Shown here: positions 18,477-29,804 of the stretch, piece after piece
How positions within the stretch are numbered: the stretch's first letter is position 1
Layout of the letters: each line of letters opens with the position of its first letter
Assembly: GCF_000421765.1 (NCBI RefSeq)
Contig: NZ_ATXQ01000002.1
Location: 434,001 to 498,000 of the forward strand
Source of the DNA: Denitrificimonas caeni DSM 24390
Lineage (GTDB): Bacteria; Pseudomonadota; Gammaproteobacteria; Pseudomonadales; Pseudomonadaceae
Reading direction: 5' to 3'
DNA length: 64,000 nt
Program-made: the position numbers and the translations under genes
Notes under the pieces: generated by a model
Databases searched by the model: none
Told to the model about the DNA's origin: nothing
Seen by the model: the letters and a program-made list of their open reading frames with translations, nothing else

Positions 18477-19247
18477 TTAGTCGTAAATTTGTTTTTTCTT
18501 CCATCCATCTTCTTGATCTTGCTGCTCAATCCCTTCAGTCAATTCAGTGCTTTGTGCAGGGTTAGGACGTGTATGCTCAAGCACTGAAGCATTGGCACGC
18601 GTTAACAATGCTTCGAACTGCTTCAGTTGTTGCTGGTAAAGATTAATATCTTTCTGCTTTTTAAGGTATTGCACCGCACGTTCAAACACTAAACGAGCTT
18701 TTCCCGGCTGATTCTGAGAAAGTAACTGGCAGCCTAAATTGCTGAAATAATCGATATAGACATTAACCAGCATTTGCTTAATTTGAACCAACCATTGTTT
18801 ACCTTGGTTGGCAGGTATTAGTTTTTCCTCAACTGCACGAATAATTTGTGTCTGCAAACTTTCCAATTGAAAACGAACATCTTTGGCTTGCTCATCGGTA
18901 ATAATTGTCAGCGGAGGATTTTTAATCGGTAAATCATCTGCTTTAGCAATTAATTGACGCAACTCTTCAGCATGCAATTTATATTTAGGATCATGTTTTT
19001 CAATCACTCTGAGCTGATCAATAAAGTGCAACTCTAAACGATTCAGTAACTGCTTTAACTCAACGGTCATTAACTGACCCGGCAACGACTCAGATAGGTT
19101 TGCACAACGACGCTGGCGATCGATTAGTTCAGCTTTACGGCGCGCTTTGTCAAGCTTGTTTTTTTCTAATACATGGTTCAAATAACCAATTAGAAACAGC
19201 GCAACAACACCGACTAGAATCAAAATAACAATAGTGACTGATGACAC
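18477..19247 (-). CDS. Unrecognised membrane-anchored protein
   Basis: A 256-residue protein not recognised. One membrane segment stands at residues 4-24 (VTIVILILVGVVALFLIGYL), followed by a basic, largely helical cytoplasmic or periplasmic part with coiled-coil character and a TPR-like stretch near residues 180-210 (SQNQPGKARLVFERAVQYLKKQ). The C-terminus is Gln/Glu-rich. It ends 12 bases before the GST gene start. About 137 bases without a gene separate its start from the MerR-family gene stop. Confidence 0.65.
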   Translation of the reverse strand: MSSVTIVILILVGVVALFLIGYLNHVLEKNKLDKARRKAELIDRQRRCANLSESLPGQLMTVELKQLLNRLELHFIDQLRVIEKHDPKYKLHAEELRQLIAKADDLPIKNPPLTIITDEQAKDVRFQLESLQTQIIRAVEEKLIPANQGKQWLVQIKQMLVNVYIDYFSNLGCQLLSQNQPGKARLVFERAVQYLKKQKDINLYQQQLKQFEALLTRANASVLEHTRPNPAQSTELTEGIEQQDQEDGWKKKQIYD

Positions 19248-19384
19248 AGCGCATCCTCAGATGTATGCCTATTAAACTTTAAGAGGTTGTATTTGCATGC
19301 ATACTCTTATTGTATAAAGCATATAACACCCATTAATTTCTATACGATGATATGGCTACTGAGCCGATTGACCCAATTGCCTAT

Positions 19385-19741
19385 TTAGTTACGCAGCAAC
19401 TTCACCACGTCTTCTAACTCAACCACCATTTGACGAATGAGCTGCTTAAACTGACTGCCTTCATCACTCACGTCAGTACTGGACAAGCGCTGACGTGCGC
19501 CGCCAATAGTAAAGCCGTGATCGTATAACAGACTACGAATCTGACGGATCATTAAGACATCATGCTGCTGATAGTAACGGCGGTTACCACGACGTTTAAT
19601 CTCAGCAAGCTGCTCAAACTCTTGCTCCCAATAGCGCAACACATGCGGCTTAACAGCACACAACTCGCTGGCTTCACCAATGGTAAAATAACGCTTACTT
19701 GGGATCGCTGGCAATTCGTGGTTATGACTAGGTTCCAACAT
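19385..19741 (-). CDS. MerR-family transcriptional regulator next to ihfA
   Basis: A 118-residue regulator with a MerR N-terminal winged helix ([25 protein letters not shown], then [20 protein letters not shown]). Unlike metal-sensing MerR proteins it has no C-terminal Cys pair. The same gene stands directly after ihfA in Pseudomonas. Its start lies inside the ihfA 3' end (14-base overlap), which suggests translational coupling. Target genes are unknown. Confidence 0.9.
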   Translation of the reverse strand: MLEPSHNHELPAIPSKRYFTIGEASELCAVKPHVLRYWEQEFEQLAEIKRRGNRRYYQQHDVLMIRQIRSLLYDHGFTIGGARQRLSSTDVSDEGSQFKQLIRQMVVELEDVVKLLRN

Positions 19742-20024
19742 AGGCTTCTACCCGATCGCGCAGTTTTTGACCTGGACGAAAAGTCACTACGCGCCGTGCG
19801 CTAATAGGAATCTCTTCGCCAGTTTTAGGATTACGACCGGGACGCTGGGCTTTTTCACGCAATTCAAAATTGCCAAAACCAGACAGCTTCACCGGCTCGT
19901 TGTTTTCGAGGGCTAAACGAATTTCTTCAAAAAAAGTGTCCACCAACTCTTTGGCTTCTCGCTTATTGAGACCGATTTCCATAAACAGGTGCTCGGCCAT
20001 TTCTGCTTTCGTTAAAGCCCCCAT
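19728..20024 (-). CDS. ihfA: Integration host factor alpha subunit
   Basis: A 98-residue DNA-bending protein. It has the HU/IHF fold: [56 protein letters not shown] and the beta-arm end [13 protein letters not shown]. It forms a dimer with IhfB that bends DNA and assists sigma-54 promoters, such as that of fliE here. It begins four bases after pheT on the same strand. Confidence 0.97.
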   Translation of the reverse strand: MGALTKAEMAEHLFMEIGLNKREAKELVDTFFEEIRLALENNEPVKLSGFGNFELREKAQRPGRNPKTGEEIPISARRVVTFRPGQKLRDRVEAYVGT

Positions 20025-20028
20025 ACGC

Positions 20029-22410
20029 TTACATCCTCAATGTGGCTGCAAAGTTATCAGCCAGCAAGGCCAAGATGGCCTGTGTCGCTGCGCTGACTTC
20101 ATCATCCGTAAGAGTGCGCGAAGGATGCTGCCAGGTCAAGCCGACCGCTAAACTTTTGCAACCCTCTTCCACACCTTTACCTTGATAGACATCAAACAGG
20201 CGGATTTGCGTTAAAAATTCACCGGCAGCGCTGCGCATCGCCGCCATTAATTGCTCGGCGGGCACTTCAGCTTTAACCACTAAAGCCAAGTCGCGGCGCA
20301 CTTCAGGGAAGCGTGACAGCTCTTTAAAGGCCGGCAAACGTCCTGAACTGATCGCATCCAGCTGTACTTCAAACATCAGCACTTGCTGGTCAATGTCTAA
20401 CTCAGTGGCCAACTGTGGATGTAACGTACCGACAAAACCAACCGCCTGACCATTACGCTCAATGCGCGCACATTGACCTGGATGGAAGGCATGCTGCTGG
20501 CACGGAACAAAAGTGAAGCTGTCGCTATCACCTGCAGCAGCCAGCACCGCTTCAACATCGGCTTTAATGTCGTAAAAATCGACGGTTTCTTTACCGTGCG
20601 TCCACAACTCGGGCAAACGTGCACCCGTGATCACACCGGCGAGCATACGCTCTTGCTTAAGATCTTCCAGCTGACCAACAAAACTCAAACCGCTTTCAAA
20701 TAGACGCACGCGATCTTGCTGACGATTAAGGTTGTGCTGCAAGGCTTTAAGCAAGCCTGGCAGTAAAGAGGCGCGCATCACCGACAGCTCAGCTGAAATC
20801 GGGTTGGCCAAGGTTAAGGCTTTCAACTCAGGATGAAACGCGCTGAACAGCTCAGGTTCAATAAAACTGTAAGTGATCGCTTCTTGGTAACCACGTGCCA
20901 CCAACAAACGACGCAATACCGGTAAAGAAGCTTGCGCTTCAGATTCTGCTTGCGGTGCTAAGCGTGCTGCCGGGTAGCGCACAGGCAACTGATCATAGCC
21001 ATACAAACGGCCAATCTCTTCCAGCAAGTCCACTTCGATACTGATATCAAAGCGATGACTTGGCACTGCAACTGACCAGACACCTGCACTCTGCGCGCTA
21101 AGCTGTAAGCCCAGCGGCGTCAATAGTGTTTCAATCTCGCTATCGCTCAAGCTCAAGCCAAACATCTGCTTGACGCGCTCAGCACGTAAGGTAATAGGCG
21201 CAGTGTTCGGCAGGTGCTGCGCATCTTCAGTGACCACCGTAGGGCCCGCACTACCACCGACAATACTTAGCAATAACTCAGTGGCACGCTCAATCGCTTG
21301 CGCCGGTAATTGCCAGTCGACACCGCGCTCAAAGCGGTGTGACGCATCGGTATGCAAGCCATAAGAACGCGCTTTACCAGCAATCGCTACTGGCTCAAAG
21401 AAAGCACTTTCAAGGAAAATATCGGTGGTTTTACCCACTTCAACACCGCTGTCTGCGCCACCCATGACACCGGCAATCGCCAAAGCGCGTTGCTGATCAG
21501 CAATCACCAGAGTATTGGCTTTTAGCTTAATTTCTTGACCATCAAGCAAGGTGATCTCTTCATTGTCTTGCGCCATACGCACGCAAATGCCGCCGTTGAT
21601 TTGCGCCAGATCAAAGGCATGCAAAGGCTGGCCTAATTCAAGCATCACGTAGTTGGTGACATCAACTACGGCATCAATACTACGAATATCACTGCGCTGT
21701 AAACGCTCAACCATCCATGCAGGAGTTGGCTGAGTTAAATCAACGCCTGTGATCACCCGTCCGGCATAACGCGGGCAGGCCTGTGAGGCAGCAAGCTCAA
21801 CGGCAACTGTTTGCGCATGACTCGCCGCCACAGCAGTAATCGCAGGCAACTGTACCGCGACGTTATACAGCGCGCCCACTTCACGAGCTAAACCTTGTAG
21901 CGATAAACAATCACCACGGTTTGGGGTTAAATCAACTTCAATGCCGGCATCGTTAAGATTCAAACACTCACGAATGCACTGCCCTACCACTGCGTCAGCC
22001 GACAGCTCTAATAAGCCATCATTTTCATCGCTGATTTGCAGTTCGCTGGCCGAACACAGCATGCCGAACGACTCAACGCCACGCAGCTTGGCTTTTTTGA
22101 TCTTAAAATCGCCAGGCAGCACCGCGCCAATACGGGCGAACGGAATTTTTAAACCCGGGCGCACATTCGGTGCACCACACACGATTTGTACAGTCTGCTC
22201 GCCATCACTGACTTGGCAAACACGCAGCTTGTCGGCATCAGGGTGTTGCTCAGTGCTTAATACTTCACCGACCACTACACCGCTGAACTCGCCCGCTACA
22301 GGGCTGACCGCATCGACTTCTAAGCCGGCCATAGATAAACGTGCCACCAACGCGTCACGTGTGACTTGTGGATCAACTAAACTGCGTAACCATTGTTCAC
22401 TAAATTTCAT
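20029..22410 (-). CDS. pheT: Phenylalanyl-tRNA synthetase beta chain
   Basis: A 793-residue subunit, the usual length. It starts with the conserved [14 protein letters not shown], then a tRNA-binding OB domain ([21 protein letters not shown]), the B3/B4 editing domain, B5 domains and a C-terminal FDX anticodon-binding domain ([21 protein letters not shown]). Together with PheS it charges tRNA-Phe as an alpha2-beta2 enzyme. It is followed by ihfA. Confidence 0.97.
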   Translation of the reverse strand: MKFSEQWLRSLVDPQVTRDALVARLSMAGLEVDAVSPVAGEFSGVVVGEVLSTEQHPDADKLRVCQVSDGEQTVQIVCGAPNVRPGLKIPFARIGAVLPGDFKIKKAKLRGVESFGMLCSASELQISDENDGLLELSADAVVGQCIRECLNLNDAGIEVDLTPNRGDCLSLQGLAREVGALYNVAVQLPAITAVAASHAQTVAVELAASQACPRYAGRVITGVDLTQPTPAWMVERLQRSDIRSIDAVVDVTNYVMLELGQPLHAFDLAQINGGICVRMAQDNEEITLLDGQEIKLKANTLVIADQQRALAIAGVMGGADSGVEVGKTTDIFLESAFFEPVAIAGKARSYGLHTDASHRFERGVDWQLPAQAIERATELLLSIVGGSAGPTVVTEDAQHLPNTAPITLRAERVKQMFGLSLSDSEIETLLTPLGLQLSAQSAGVWSVAVPSHRFDISIEVDLLEEIGRLYGYDQLPVRYPAARLAPQAESEAQASLPVLRRLLVARGYQEAITYSFIEPELFSAFHPELKALTLANPISAELSVMRASLLPGLLKALQHNLNRQQDRVRLFESGLSFVGQLEDLKQERMLAGVITGARLPELWTHGKETVDFYDIKADVEAVLAAAGDSDSFTFVPCQQHAFHPGQCARIERNGQAVGFVGTLHPQLATELDIDQQVLMFEVQLDAISSGRLPAFKELSRFPEVRRDLALVVKAEVPAEQLMAAMRSAAGEFLTQIRLFDVYQGKGVEEGCKSLAVGLTWQHPSRTLTDDEVSAATQAILALLADNFAATLRM

Positions 22411-22441
22411 GCTGCTCTCCTAAACTCTAAAGGGTATCGAC

Positions 22442-23515
<1,074 letters not shown>

Positions 23516-23548
23516 CTATGACTTACAAAAATAAAGATTCTATACGAA

Positions 23549-23578
23549 ATAAGGGAAGAGCCTAAGCCCTTCCCTTAT
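23549..23578 (-). terminator. Terminator or attenuator between rplT and pheS
   Basis: A perfect ten-base stem, ATAAGGGAAG with CTTCCCTTAT, with a ten-base loop lies 30 bases after the rplT stop on the minus strand. The downstream tail is TTCGTATAG, a weak T-tract. It may end or attenuate transcription from the rplT operon before pheST. Confidence 0.65.
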
Positions 23579-23607
23579 CAAAAACGCATGTCGCAACGTT
23601 TTAAAAC

Positions 23608-23964
23608 TTAGGCCAAAGTGGACTTAGCTTTTTCAACAATTGCCGCAAATGCTGCTTTTTCGTTTACTGCTAAGTCAGCCAGTACTTTACGGTCGATTTC
23701 GATTGAAGCCTTTTTCAAGCCTGCAATGAAACGGCTGTAAGACAAACCATTAACACGTGCACCAGCGTTGATACGTGCAATCCACAGAGCGCGGAATTGA
23801 CGTTTACGCTGACGACGGTCACGGTATGCATATTGACCAGCTTTAATAACCGCTTGCTTAGCTACACGGAATACGCGTGAACGCGCACCATAATAACCTT
23901 TAGCAAGTTTCAAGATTTTCTTGTGACGACTACGGGCTACAACACCACGTTTTACACGAGCCAT
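23608..23964 (-). CDS. rplT: 50S ribosomal protein L20
   Basis: A 118-residue basic protein of usual length with the L20 pattern [19 protein letters not shown] and [21 protein letters not shown]. It assembles early on 23S rRNA and, in enterobacteria, also represses its own operon. It follows rpmI by 31 bases in the infC-rpmI-rplT order. Confidence 0.98.
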   Translation of the reverse strand: MARVKRGVVARSRHKKILKLAKGYYGARSRVFRVAKQAVIKAGQYAYRDRRQRKRQFRALWIARINAGARVNGLSYSRFIAGLKKASIEIDRKVLADLAVNEKAAFAAIVEKAKSTLA

Positions 23965-23995
23965 AAAATATTACCTTTATTTATCCAGACCTAAA

Positions 23996-24190
23996 TTAAC
24001 GAACACGCAACATGCGTTCAACGCGAGCAACATCACTTGGGTGCATCATAGATGTCCCACGTAGTTGACGCTTACGCTTAGTTGTCATTTTGGTCAAGAT
24101 GTGACTCTTGAAAGCGTGCTTATGTTTAAAACCGTTCGCTGTCGCTTTAAAGCGCTTTTTAGCGCCACTTTTCGTTTTCATCTTTGGCAT
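23996..24190 (-). CDS. rpmI: 50S ribosomal protein L35
   Basis: A 64-residue basic protein starting [20 protein letters not shown] and ending MLRVR, typical of L35. It lies between infC and rplT in the canonical order, 62 bases after infC. Confidence 0.98.
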   Translation of the reverse strand: MPKMKTKSGAKKRFKATANGFKHKHAFKSHILTKMTTKRKRQLRGTSMMHPSDVARVERMLRVR

Positions 24191-24252
24191 GTTGAATACT
24201 CCGCATTCAGATTGATACGCATAACCTTAAGGCCTGCCGCTGCCCTAGGGGG

Positions 24253-24801
24253 TTATTTTTTCTTTTTGGGGGCGAGGACCATTATTAACTGGCGTCCTTC
24301 CATCTTAGGATGCTGTTCAACGGTGCCGTATTCAGCAAGGTCACCTTCAACCCGCTTCAACAACTCCATTCCCAACTCCTGGTGGGCCATCTCTCGGCCG
24401 CGGAATCGTAATGAAACCTTGGCTTTATCCCCATCTTCTAGGAAACGTATCAGGTTGCGTAGTTTTACCTGATAATCCCCGTCTTCCGTCCCTGGTCGAA
24501 ACTTGATTTCTTTAATTTGTATTTGTTTCTGGTTTTTCTTAGCCGCAGCAACTTGTTTCTTTTTCTCGAACAAGTGCTTGCCGTAGTCCATGATGCGACA
24601 TACCGGCGGTTCTGCATCAGCAGAAATTTCAACCAGATCCAGCTTAGCTTCATCAGCCGCGGCCAGTGCTTCATCAATCGAGACGATCCCGATCTGCTCA
24701 CCTTCTGCACCAATCAGGCGCACTTCGCGGGCTGTGATGTTCTCATTAATGGGTGCCTTAGGGGCAGCTCGTCTGTCTTGTCTCATATCTCGCTTGATAA
24801 T
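24253..24801 (-). CDS. infC: Translation initiation factor IF-3 with ATT start
   Basis: A 182-residue factor (usual about 180). The N-domain has [23 protein letters not shown], the linker is Lys-rich ([14 protein letters not shown]) and the C-domain ends [22 protein letters not shown] in parts. I place the start at the ATT at 24801, five bases after GGAG and two bases after the thrS stop. In other bacteria infC starts at AUU, which lets IF-3 limit its own synthesis by rejecting non-standard starts. The in-frame GTG at 24807 overlaps the thrS stop and lies at the ribosome site itself, so it is less likely. Confidence 0.94.
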   Translation of the reverse strand: MIKRDMRQDRRAAPKAPINENITAREVRLIGAEGEQIGIVSIDEALAAADEAKLDLVEISADAEPPVCRIMDYGKHLFEKKKQVAAAKKNQKQIQIKEIKFRPGTEDGDYQVKLRNLIRFLEDGDKAKVSLRFRGREMAHQELGMELLKRVEGDLAEYGTVEQHPKMEGRQLIMVLAPKKKK

Positions 24802-24803
24802 TA

Positions 24804-26726
24804 TCACTCCAAATCTTGGCGACCACGCCGGGAAATCGCAGTATTTAATAACTCACTGAACTGGTCGACGGACATACTTCCGAGGTCTTCACCGCCACGC
24901 GTTCGTACTGCAATAGTTTGTGTCTCAACTTCCCTATCGCCAATAACAAGCAAATAAGGAACTTTGAGCAAAGTATGCTCGCGGATTTTAAAGCCGATCT
25001 TCTCGTTTCTCAAGTCACTATTGACTCTAAACCCACTTTCTAGCAGATTTTTTTCAACTTTCTTGGCAAAATCACCTTGTTTCTCACTGATATTCATCAC
25101 GACGGCTTGCGTCGGTGCTAACCAAGCTGGAAATGCACCTTCATAATGCTCAATCAAAATACCAATAAAACGCTCAAATGATCCTAAAATCGCGCGGTGT
25201 AACATCACTGGATGTTGACGACTGTTATCTTCACTCACGTATTCTGCATCTAAACGCACCGGCAAGTTAAAGTCGAGCTGTAAAGTGCCGCACTGCCAAA
25301 CACGACCTAAGCAATCACGCAGTGAAAACTCAATCTTCGGCCCGTAGAATGCACCTTCACCCGGCTGCAATTCATAGGCTAAACCAGCTGAATCAAGTGC
25401 ATCAGCCAAGGCTTTCTCAGCACGATCCCACTGCTCATCTGAACCTACACGCTGCTCAGGGCGAGTCGACAACTTCAACTCAATATCAGTAAAGCCAAAA
25501 TCTTCGTAAACTTTCTGGGTTAAACGAATAAAGTCAGCTGACTCAGCTTGCATCTGCTCTTCAGTACAGAAGATGTGTGCATCATCCTGTACGAAGCCAC
25601 GCACACGCATTATACCATGCAACGCACCGGACGGCTCGTTACGGTGGCAAGCGCCGAACTCTGCCAAACGCAGCGGCAGTTCGCGGTAGCTTTTTAAACC
25701 CTGATTGTACACCTGCACGTGGCACGGGCAATTCATCGGTTTAATCGCATAATCACGCGACTCAGACTGGGTAACAAACATATTGTCTGCGTAGTTGGTC
25801 CAGTGCCCTGACTTTTCCCAAAGGATACGATCAACCACTTGCGGCGTTTTAATTTCTAAATAGCCGTTTTCACGCTGTACTTTGCGCATGTACTGCTCAA
25901 GTACTTGATAAATCGTCCAGCCATTGGGGTGCCAGAACACCATACCTGGCGCTTCTTCTTGCATATGAAACAAGTCTAAGCGCTTACCGAGCTTACGGTG
26001 ATCACGCTTTTCGGCTTCTTCGATACGCTTCACATAAGCAGCCAGTTGCTTCTTATCTGCCCACGCGGTGCCATAAATGCGTTGCAGCTGCTCATTTTTA
26101 GAGTCGCCACGCCAGTACGCACCGGAGAAACGGGTCAGCTTGAAAGATTTTAAAAAACGCGTATTAGGCACGTGAGGGCCACGGCACATATCCACGTATT
26201 CTTGGTGAAAATACAGGCCCATTTCGGTTTCATCAGGCATATCTTCAATCAAGCGTAATTTGTAATCTTCGCCACGCTCAGTGAAAAGTTTGATGACTTC
26301 AGCGCGCGGCGTCAGCTTTTTAATCACATCGTAATCTTGACTGATCAGCTCATTCATGCGCTTTTCAATCGCCTGCATATCATCCGGAGTAAAAGGACGA
26401 GCAATCGCGATATCGTAATAAAAGCCTTCATCAATGACGGGGCCAATAACCATTTTCGCTTCAGGAAATAACTGCTTAACCGCATGACCCACCAAGTGCG
26501 CGCACGAGTGGCGGATGATCTCTACGCCTTCAGGGTCTTTCGGGGTAATGATCGACAGCGTCGCATCACTGCTAATTACATCAGTGGCATCCATTAAGCG
26601 GCCATTGACTCGACCAGCAACGGTCGCTTTAGCCAGTCCCGCACCGATAGATTGGGCGACTTCAAGAATAGAAACAGGCTGTTCAAATGTACGCTGACTG
26701 CCGTCAGGGAGAGTAATTACGGGCAT
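24804..26726 (-). CDS. thrS: Threonyl-tRNA synthetase
   Basis: A 640-residue enzyme. It has an N-terminal TGS domain ([19 protein letters not shown]), the editing domain with [16 protein letters not shown] and CRGPHVPNT, the class II core ([12 protein letters not shown] with a zinc-ligand Cys, [15 protein letters not shown]) and a C-terminal anticodon domain. It charges tRNA-Thr and is the first gene of the thrS-infC-rpmI-rplT series. The 212 bases before it hold a GTGACC-N9-GGTCAC dyad (26747-26767) of unknown role. Confidence 0.98.
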   Translation of the reverse strand: MPVITLPDGSQRTFEQPVSILEVAQSIGAGLAKATVAGRVNGRLMDATDVISSDATLSIITPKDPEGVEIIRHSCAHLVGHAVKQLFPEAKMVIGPVIDEGFYYDIAIARPFTPDDMQAIEKRMNELISQDYDVIKKLTPRAEVIKLFTERGEDYKLRLIEDMPDETEMGLYFHQEYVDMCRGPHVPNTRFLKSFKLTRFSGAYWRGDSKNEQLQRIYGTAWADKKQLAAYVKRIEEAEKRDHRKLGKRLDLFHMQEEAPGMVFWHPNGWTIYQVLEQYMRKVQRENGYLEIKTPQVVDRILWEKSGHWTNYADNMFVTQSESRDYAIKPMNCPCHVQVYNQGLKSYRELPLRLAEFGACHRNEPSGALHGIMRVRGFVQDDAHIFCTEEQMQAESADFIRLTQKVYEDFGFTDIELKLSTRPEQRVGSDEQWDRAEKALADALDSAGLAYELQPGEGAFYGPKIEFSLRDCLGRVWQCGTLQLDFNLPVRLDAEYVSEDNSRQHPVMLHRAILGSFERFIGILIEHYEGAFPAWLAPTQAVVMNISEKQGDFAKKVEKNLLESGFRVNSDLRNEKIGFKIREHTLLKVPYLLVIGDREVETQTIAVRTRGGEDLGSMSVDQFSELLNTAISRRGRQDLE

Positions 26727-26905
26727 GGCGCCTCCTCTGCCTAGTGGTGACCCCTACAATAGGTCACATGGGTTGGGATGAGCCAGTAAGAGCGACTGAG
26801 ACTGAAGCACACCTACCATACTGCGGCAGAGGGTTGTACCCGCTCCATTTCAATCGGATTCACTGGGAAAATTGCAATCATGCAAAATAATTGCAGTAAA
26901 AACAC

Positions 26906-26930
26906 AAAAGGCCGCACTTGGCGACCTTTT
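26906..26930 (-). terminator. Terminator after tRNA-Val
   Basis: On the minus strand AAAAGG and CCTTTT arms with an inner CGC/GCG pair form a stem just downstream of the tRNA gene, followed by TGTGTTTTT. This position and T-rich tail fit a tRNA terminator, although one internal mismatch weakens it. Confidence 0.7.
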
Positions 26931-26938
26931 GTTATATT

Positions 26939-27014
26939 TGGTAGGCACAATTGGATTCGAACCAACGACCCCCACCATGTCAAGGTGGTGCTCTAACCAA
27001 CTGAGCTATGTGCC
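26939..27014 (-). tRNA. tRNA-Val (anticodon GAC)
   Basis: A 76-base tRNA with encoded CCA. The acceptor pair GGCACAT/(A)TGTGCC, D-arm AGCTCAGTTGGTTAGAGC, anticodon stem CCACC with loop TTGACAT, and T-loop GGTTCGAATCC are all present. The anticodon is GAC, reading GUC/GUU valine codons. A terminator follows 8 bases downstream. Confidence 0.96.
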
Positions 27015-27102
27015 TGCAATGGCCGCGTATCCTACACTCAAATTAAGTATTGTCAATCCTTTTTGCCAGCCAGTCAGATGCATAAGGATTATCACACTCG
27101 AT

Positions 27103-28053
27103 TCAATTACCTTTAGCGATTGCCACCGGCTCTGTAATAGGCACTGGCATACCCACCTCGCCAGCCACAATTTCACGCACACGCTGCCAATCTAAAAGAT
27201 GCGCATCTTGAATATCGTCACGCTTAAGCAGCACATTGACCACCGCCGCATGCTTGTCAACAACAGAGGTCTCGCCATCATCACTCAGCGGCGTATGCGC
27301 TTCTAGATACAGTTTGCCCTGAGCAAAACCAAACTTATAGGGCTCATTAATAATGCGCACCTTGGTACCAACTGGCACGACACTGGCCAACTCTAAGACG
27401 TTGTGGTTAAGCATACGGAAACAGCCATGACTGACACGCATGCCAATGCCAAACTTTTTGTTCGAACCATGAATCAGATAACCCGGTAAACCCAAGGTCA
27501 ACTTGTACGGCCCCAACGGATTATCTGGTCCTGGCGGCACATAGGCTGGCAATGGATCACCAGCTTCCGCATGCTCACGCAAAATAGATTTTGGCGGCGT
27601 CCAACCTGGGTTTGGCGTTTTTACCGTAATGGATGTATCGCTGATCGGTGAATCCCAACCTTCACGACCAATCCCCAGCGGATAGGTGTAAACCACTGGC
27701 TTATCTTTTGGATAATAGTAGAGGCGGTATTCGGCCAAGTTAATCACCACCCCCTCACGTGGGCCCGGCGGCAAAATGTAGCGCGTTGGCAAAATAATTT
27801 CTGTGCCCGCACCGGGCAACCAAGCATCAACACCTGGGTTGGCCGCAACCATTTCCAGATAGCCTAAATCATGGGTTTTACCCAGATCAGCAAAAGTGTC
27901 TTCATAGCGCGCTTGAATAACCTGTACTTCGCCAACCACATCTTCGCCTGGCGGTGGTAAAGGCAACTCAAGTGCTGACGCAAAAGGCGTGAAACACAAC
28001 GCTGCCAGTCCGGAGAAACGCAAAGACTTAAGCGTGAGCATGTTTAACAACAT
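27103..28053 (-). CDS. Periplasmic L,D-transpeptidase (YkuD domain)
   Basis: A 316-residue protein with signal peptide (LKSLRFSGLAALCFTPFASA), a LysM-like or N-terminal domain including DLGYLEMVAANPGVDAWLPG and the YkuD domain VINLAEYRLYYYPKDKP. The catalytic Cys lies in IHGSNKKFGIGMRVSHGCFRM (in overlap). Such enzymes make 3-3 crosslinks or attach lipoprotein to peptidoglycan. The start at 28053 has AGGG eight bases upstream and gives a normal signal peptide; the longer frame from 28179 would overlap the next gene. The order with the small CPxC gene and tesA is that of Pseudomonas. Confidence 0.9.
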   Translation of the reverse strand: MLLNMLTLKSLRFSGLAALCFTPFASALELPLPPPGEDVVGEVQVIQARYEDTFADLGKTHDLGYLEMVAANPGVDAWLPGAGTEIILPTRYILPPGPREGVVINLAEYRLYYYPKDKPVVYTYPLGIGREGWDSPISDTSITVKTPNPGWTPPKSILREHAEAGDPLPAYVPPGPDNPLGPYKLTLGLPGYLIHGSNKKFGIGMRVSHGCFRMLNHNVLELASVVPVGTKVRIINEPYKFGFAQGKLYLEAHTPLSDDGETSVVDKHAAVVNVLLKRDDIQDAHLLDWQRVREIVAGEVGMPVPITEPVAIAKGN

Positions 28054-28126
28054 CGAAGTAACCCTACCAAAAAGAGTGAATGTGCCGTTGTATAGTACGG
28101 GATTTGTGCCGCTTACGCATACGCCT

Positions 28127-28408
28127 TTATGCGCTACGCCAGCCCGGCTGTGCCTGTTTGCGCTGAGCCTGAATAACATCTCGGCACTGTGGGCAAAAAT
28201 AAGCGGTACGCAACTGTTGTCGCTCCAGCGCTTGCCAGTGCGGCTGCGCGGGTAACAAACTACCGCAGAGCGTGCGATCAGCCTGACTGTCTAATTCTAA
28301 TTGACGGTTAACCGCATGCACACGCTCTTTTTGACAGGCGAACAGATCCAACTGCTCGTCCGGCAAAATAATCTGATAAGCATGTAAAGACCACACCAAG
28401 CGCGCCAT
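28127..28408 (-). CDS. Small conserved protein with CPxC pair, next to tesA
   Basis: A 93-residue protein starting MARLVWSLHAYQIILPDEQ and containing CPQCRDVI near residue 72, so it may bind zinc or be redox active. No signal peptide. It has a strong AGGGG ribosome site seven bases before the ATG. The gene stands between the L,D-transpeptidase and tesA, the place of a hypothetical gene in P. aeruginosa (from memory). Function unknown. Confidence 0.7.
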   Translation of the reverse strand: MARLVWSLHAYQIILPDEQLDLFACQKERVHAVNRQLELDSQADRTLCGSLLPAQPHWQALERQQLRTAYFCPQCRDVIQAQRKQAQPGWRSA

Positions 28409-28486
28409 GTAGAGCCCCTAAAATCGGGCGCTACATTAGCTCAAAGTCAGACACTATAACAGTATGCAGGAAAAATATTGTTGGCC

Positions 28487-29110
28487 TTACTGCGCAGGCG
28501 CCAGCGGCAACAGTGGGGCTAAACGCTGCCAAGCATTATCCAGTAGCAGCGGCTGCGCCATTTGCGTGGGATGCACACCGTCGGCCTGCATCATGCCCTC
28601 TTCACCACCCACGCCAGCTAAGAAAAAGTCCACCACAGCGACATTTTCTTGCTCGGCAATCTGCTGATACACATTATAAAATGCCTCGGTGTAACGCTGA
28701 CCATAATTACCCGGCAAACGCATCCCCAGCAACAATACCACCGCATCCTGCTGCTTAGCCTGCTGCACCATACGGGTCAGGTTGCTACTCATCTGCGTCA
28801 GTGATAGCCCACGCAGGCCATCATTACCGCCGAGTTCAATGATCACATAGTCAGGCTGGTGCTCGCTCAGCAACTGCGGAAAACGTGCCAATCCACCACC
28901 GGTGGTTTCGCCACTGATCGAGGCATTGACAACCTTAAACTCAGGATTATGCTCACGCAAACGCTCTTCTAATAATGTTACCCAGCCCTCTTGAGTTTCC
29001 AGACCGAAGGCAGCACTGATACTATCCCCCACCACTAAAACAGTTGCCGCTTGTGCTTGACCGAACGAACCCAGCACCAGCAAGCACATCGTTGCTATCC
29101 ATTGACGCAT
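28487..29110 (-). CDS. tesA: Arylesterase / lysophospholipase TesA (SGNH hydrolase)
   Basis: A 207-residue secreted SGNH hydrolase. The signal peptide is MRQWIATMCLLVLGSFGQAQA. Block I has the nucleophile S30 in VLVVGDSISAAFG, then the Gly and Asn of VIIELGGNDGLRGL, and the catalytic Asp-His pair in MQADGVHPT. It hydrolyses thioesters, lysophospholipids and aryl esters in the periplasm. I chose the ATG at 29110 with GAGG upstream; the longer frame is antisense to the ABC gene. The divergent ATPase gene starts only ten bases away. Confidence 0.94.
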   Translation of the reverse strand: MRQWIATMCLLVLGSFGQAQAATVLVVGDSISAAFGLETQEGWVTLLEERLREHNPEFKVVNASISGETTGGGLARFPQLLSEHQPDYVIIELGGNDGLRGLSLTQMSSNLTRMVQQAKQQDAVVLLLGMRLPGNYGQRYTEAFYNVYQQIAEQENVAVVDFFLAGVGGEEGMMQADGVHPTQMAQPLLLDNAWQRLAPLLPLAPAQ

Positions 29111-29120
29111 TGGAAACCTC

Positions 29121-29804
29121 ATGACTAAAACCATTCTTAGCGCCCAGCACCTTAGCAAAAAGGTTTCATCAACAGAAGACCAACTGACCATTCTGGACAA
29201 TGTTTCTTTTGATCTTGCCCAAGGCGACTCGCTGGCCATTATCGGGCGCTCAGGATCAGGTAAATCAACCTTATTAGGACTACTGGCAGGCCTGGACTTA
29301 CCCAGCAGCGGCGAAGTGATCTTAGCAGGGCACAACTTAAACACGCTCGATGAAGATCAGCGCGCAGCCATTCGTGCCGAACACGTAGGTTTTGTCTTCC
29401 AAGCTTTTCTGCTGCTCGACAGTTTAAATGCCTTAGAGAACGTGATGCTGCCGCTGGAGTTGGCAGGTCACGCCAATCCACAGCAACGCGCCAGCGAACT
29501 ACTGATTCGTGTCGGCTTAGAGAAACGCTTACAGCATCCGGTCAATTTACTCTCCGGCGGTGAGCAACAACGTGTCGCCCTCGCCCGCGCTTTTGCCACC
29601 CAGCCCGATGTGTTATTTGCCGATGAGCCAACCGGTAACCTTGACAGCCAAACTGGCGAAAGCATCAGCGACCTATTATTTGAAATGAATAAAGAGTTAG
29701 GCACAACACTAGTGCTGGTGACCCATGATGAAAAACTCGCCGCGCGCTGCCAGCAGCATTTACGTTTAGAAGCTGGCCGTCAGGTGGATCAAACATGCAA
29801 CTGA
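29121..29804 (+). CDS. Lipoprotein/macrolide-type ABC exporter ATPase (YbbA-like)
   Basis: A 227-residue ABC ATPase. Walker A GRSGSGKST, Q-loop FVFQAFLLLDSLNALENV, signature LSGGEQQRVALARA and Walker B VLFADEPTGNLD mark the LolD/MacB/YbbA group. It pairs with the FtsX-type permease gene, which overlaps its last ten bases. The pair is conserved next to tesA in Pseudomonas (YbbAP). Substrate unknown. Its start and that of tesA diverge with ten bases between. Confidence 0.92.
   Translation: MTKTILSAQHLSKKVSSTEDQLTILDNVSFDLAQGDSLAIIGRSGSGKSTLLGLLAGLDLPSSGEVILAGHNLNTLDEDQRAAIRAEHVGFVFQAFLLLDSLNALENVMLPLELAGHANPQQRASELLIRVGLEKRLQHPVNLLSGGEQQRVALARAFATQPDVLFADEPTGNLDSQTGESISDLLFEMNKELGTTLVLVTHDEKLAARCQQHLRLEAGRQVDQTCN

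Noticed and set aside
19248..19384. Possible tRNA in the gap before the MerR-family gene, as some pseudomonads have a tRNA near ihfA
   Set aside because: No T-loop or acceptor stem can be found on either strand in this gap.
23585..23600. A three-codon frame ATG CGT TTT TGA before the rplT-pheS hairpin, like a tiny Phe leader peptide
   Set aside because: No ribosome site and only one Phe codon; chance is more likely.
26747..26767. GTGACC-N9-GGTCAC dyad upstream of thrS, considered as a tRNA-Thr-like operator
   Set aside because: Too short and without anticodon-like loop; noted in the thrS entry only.
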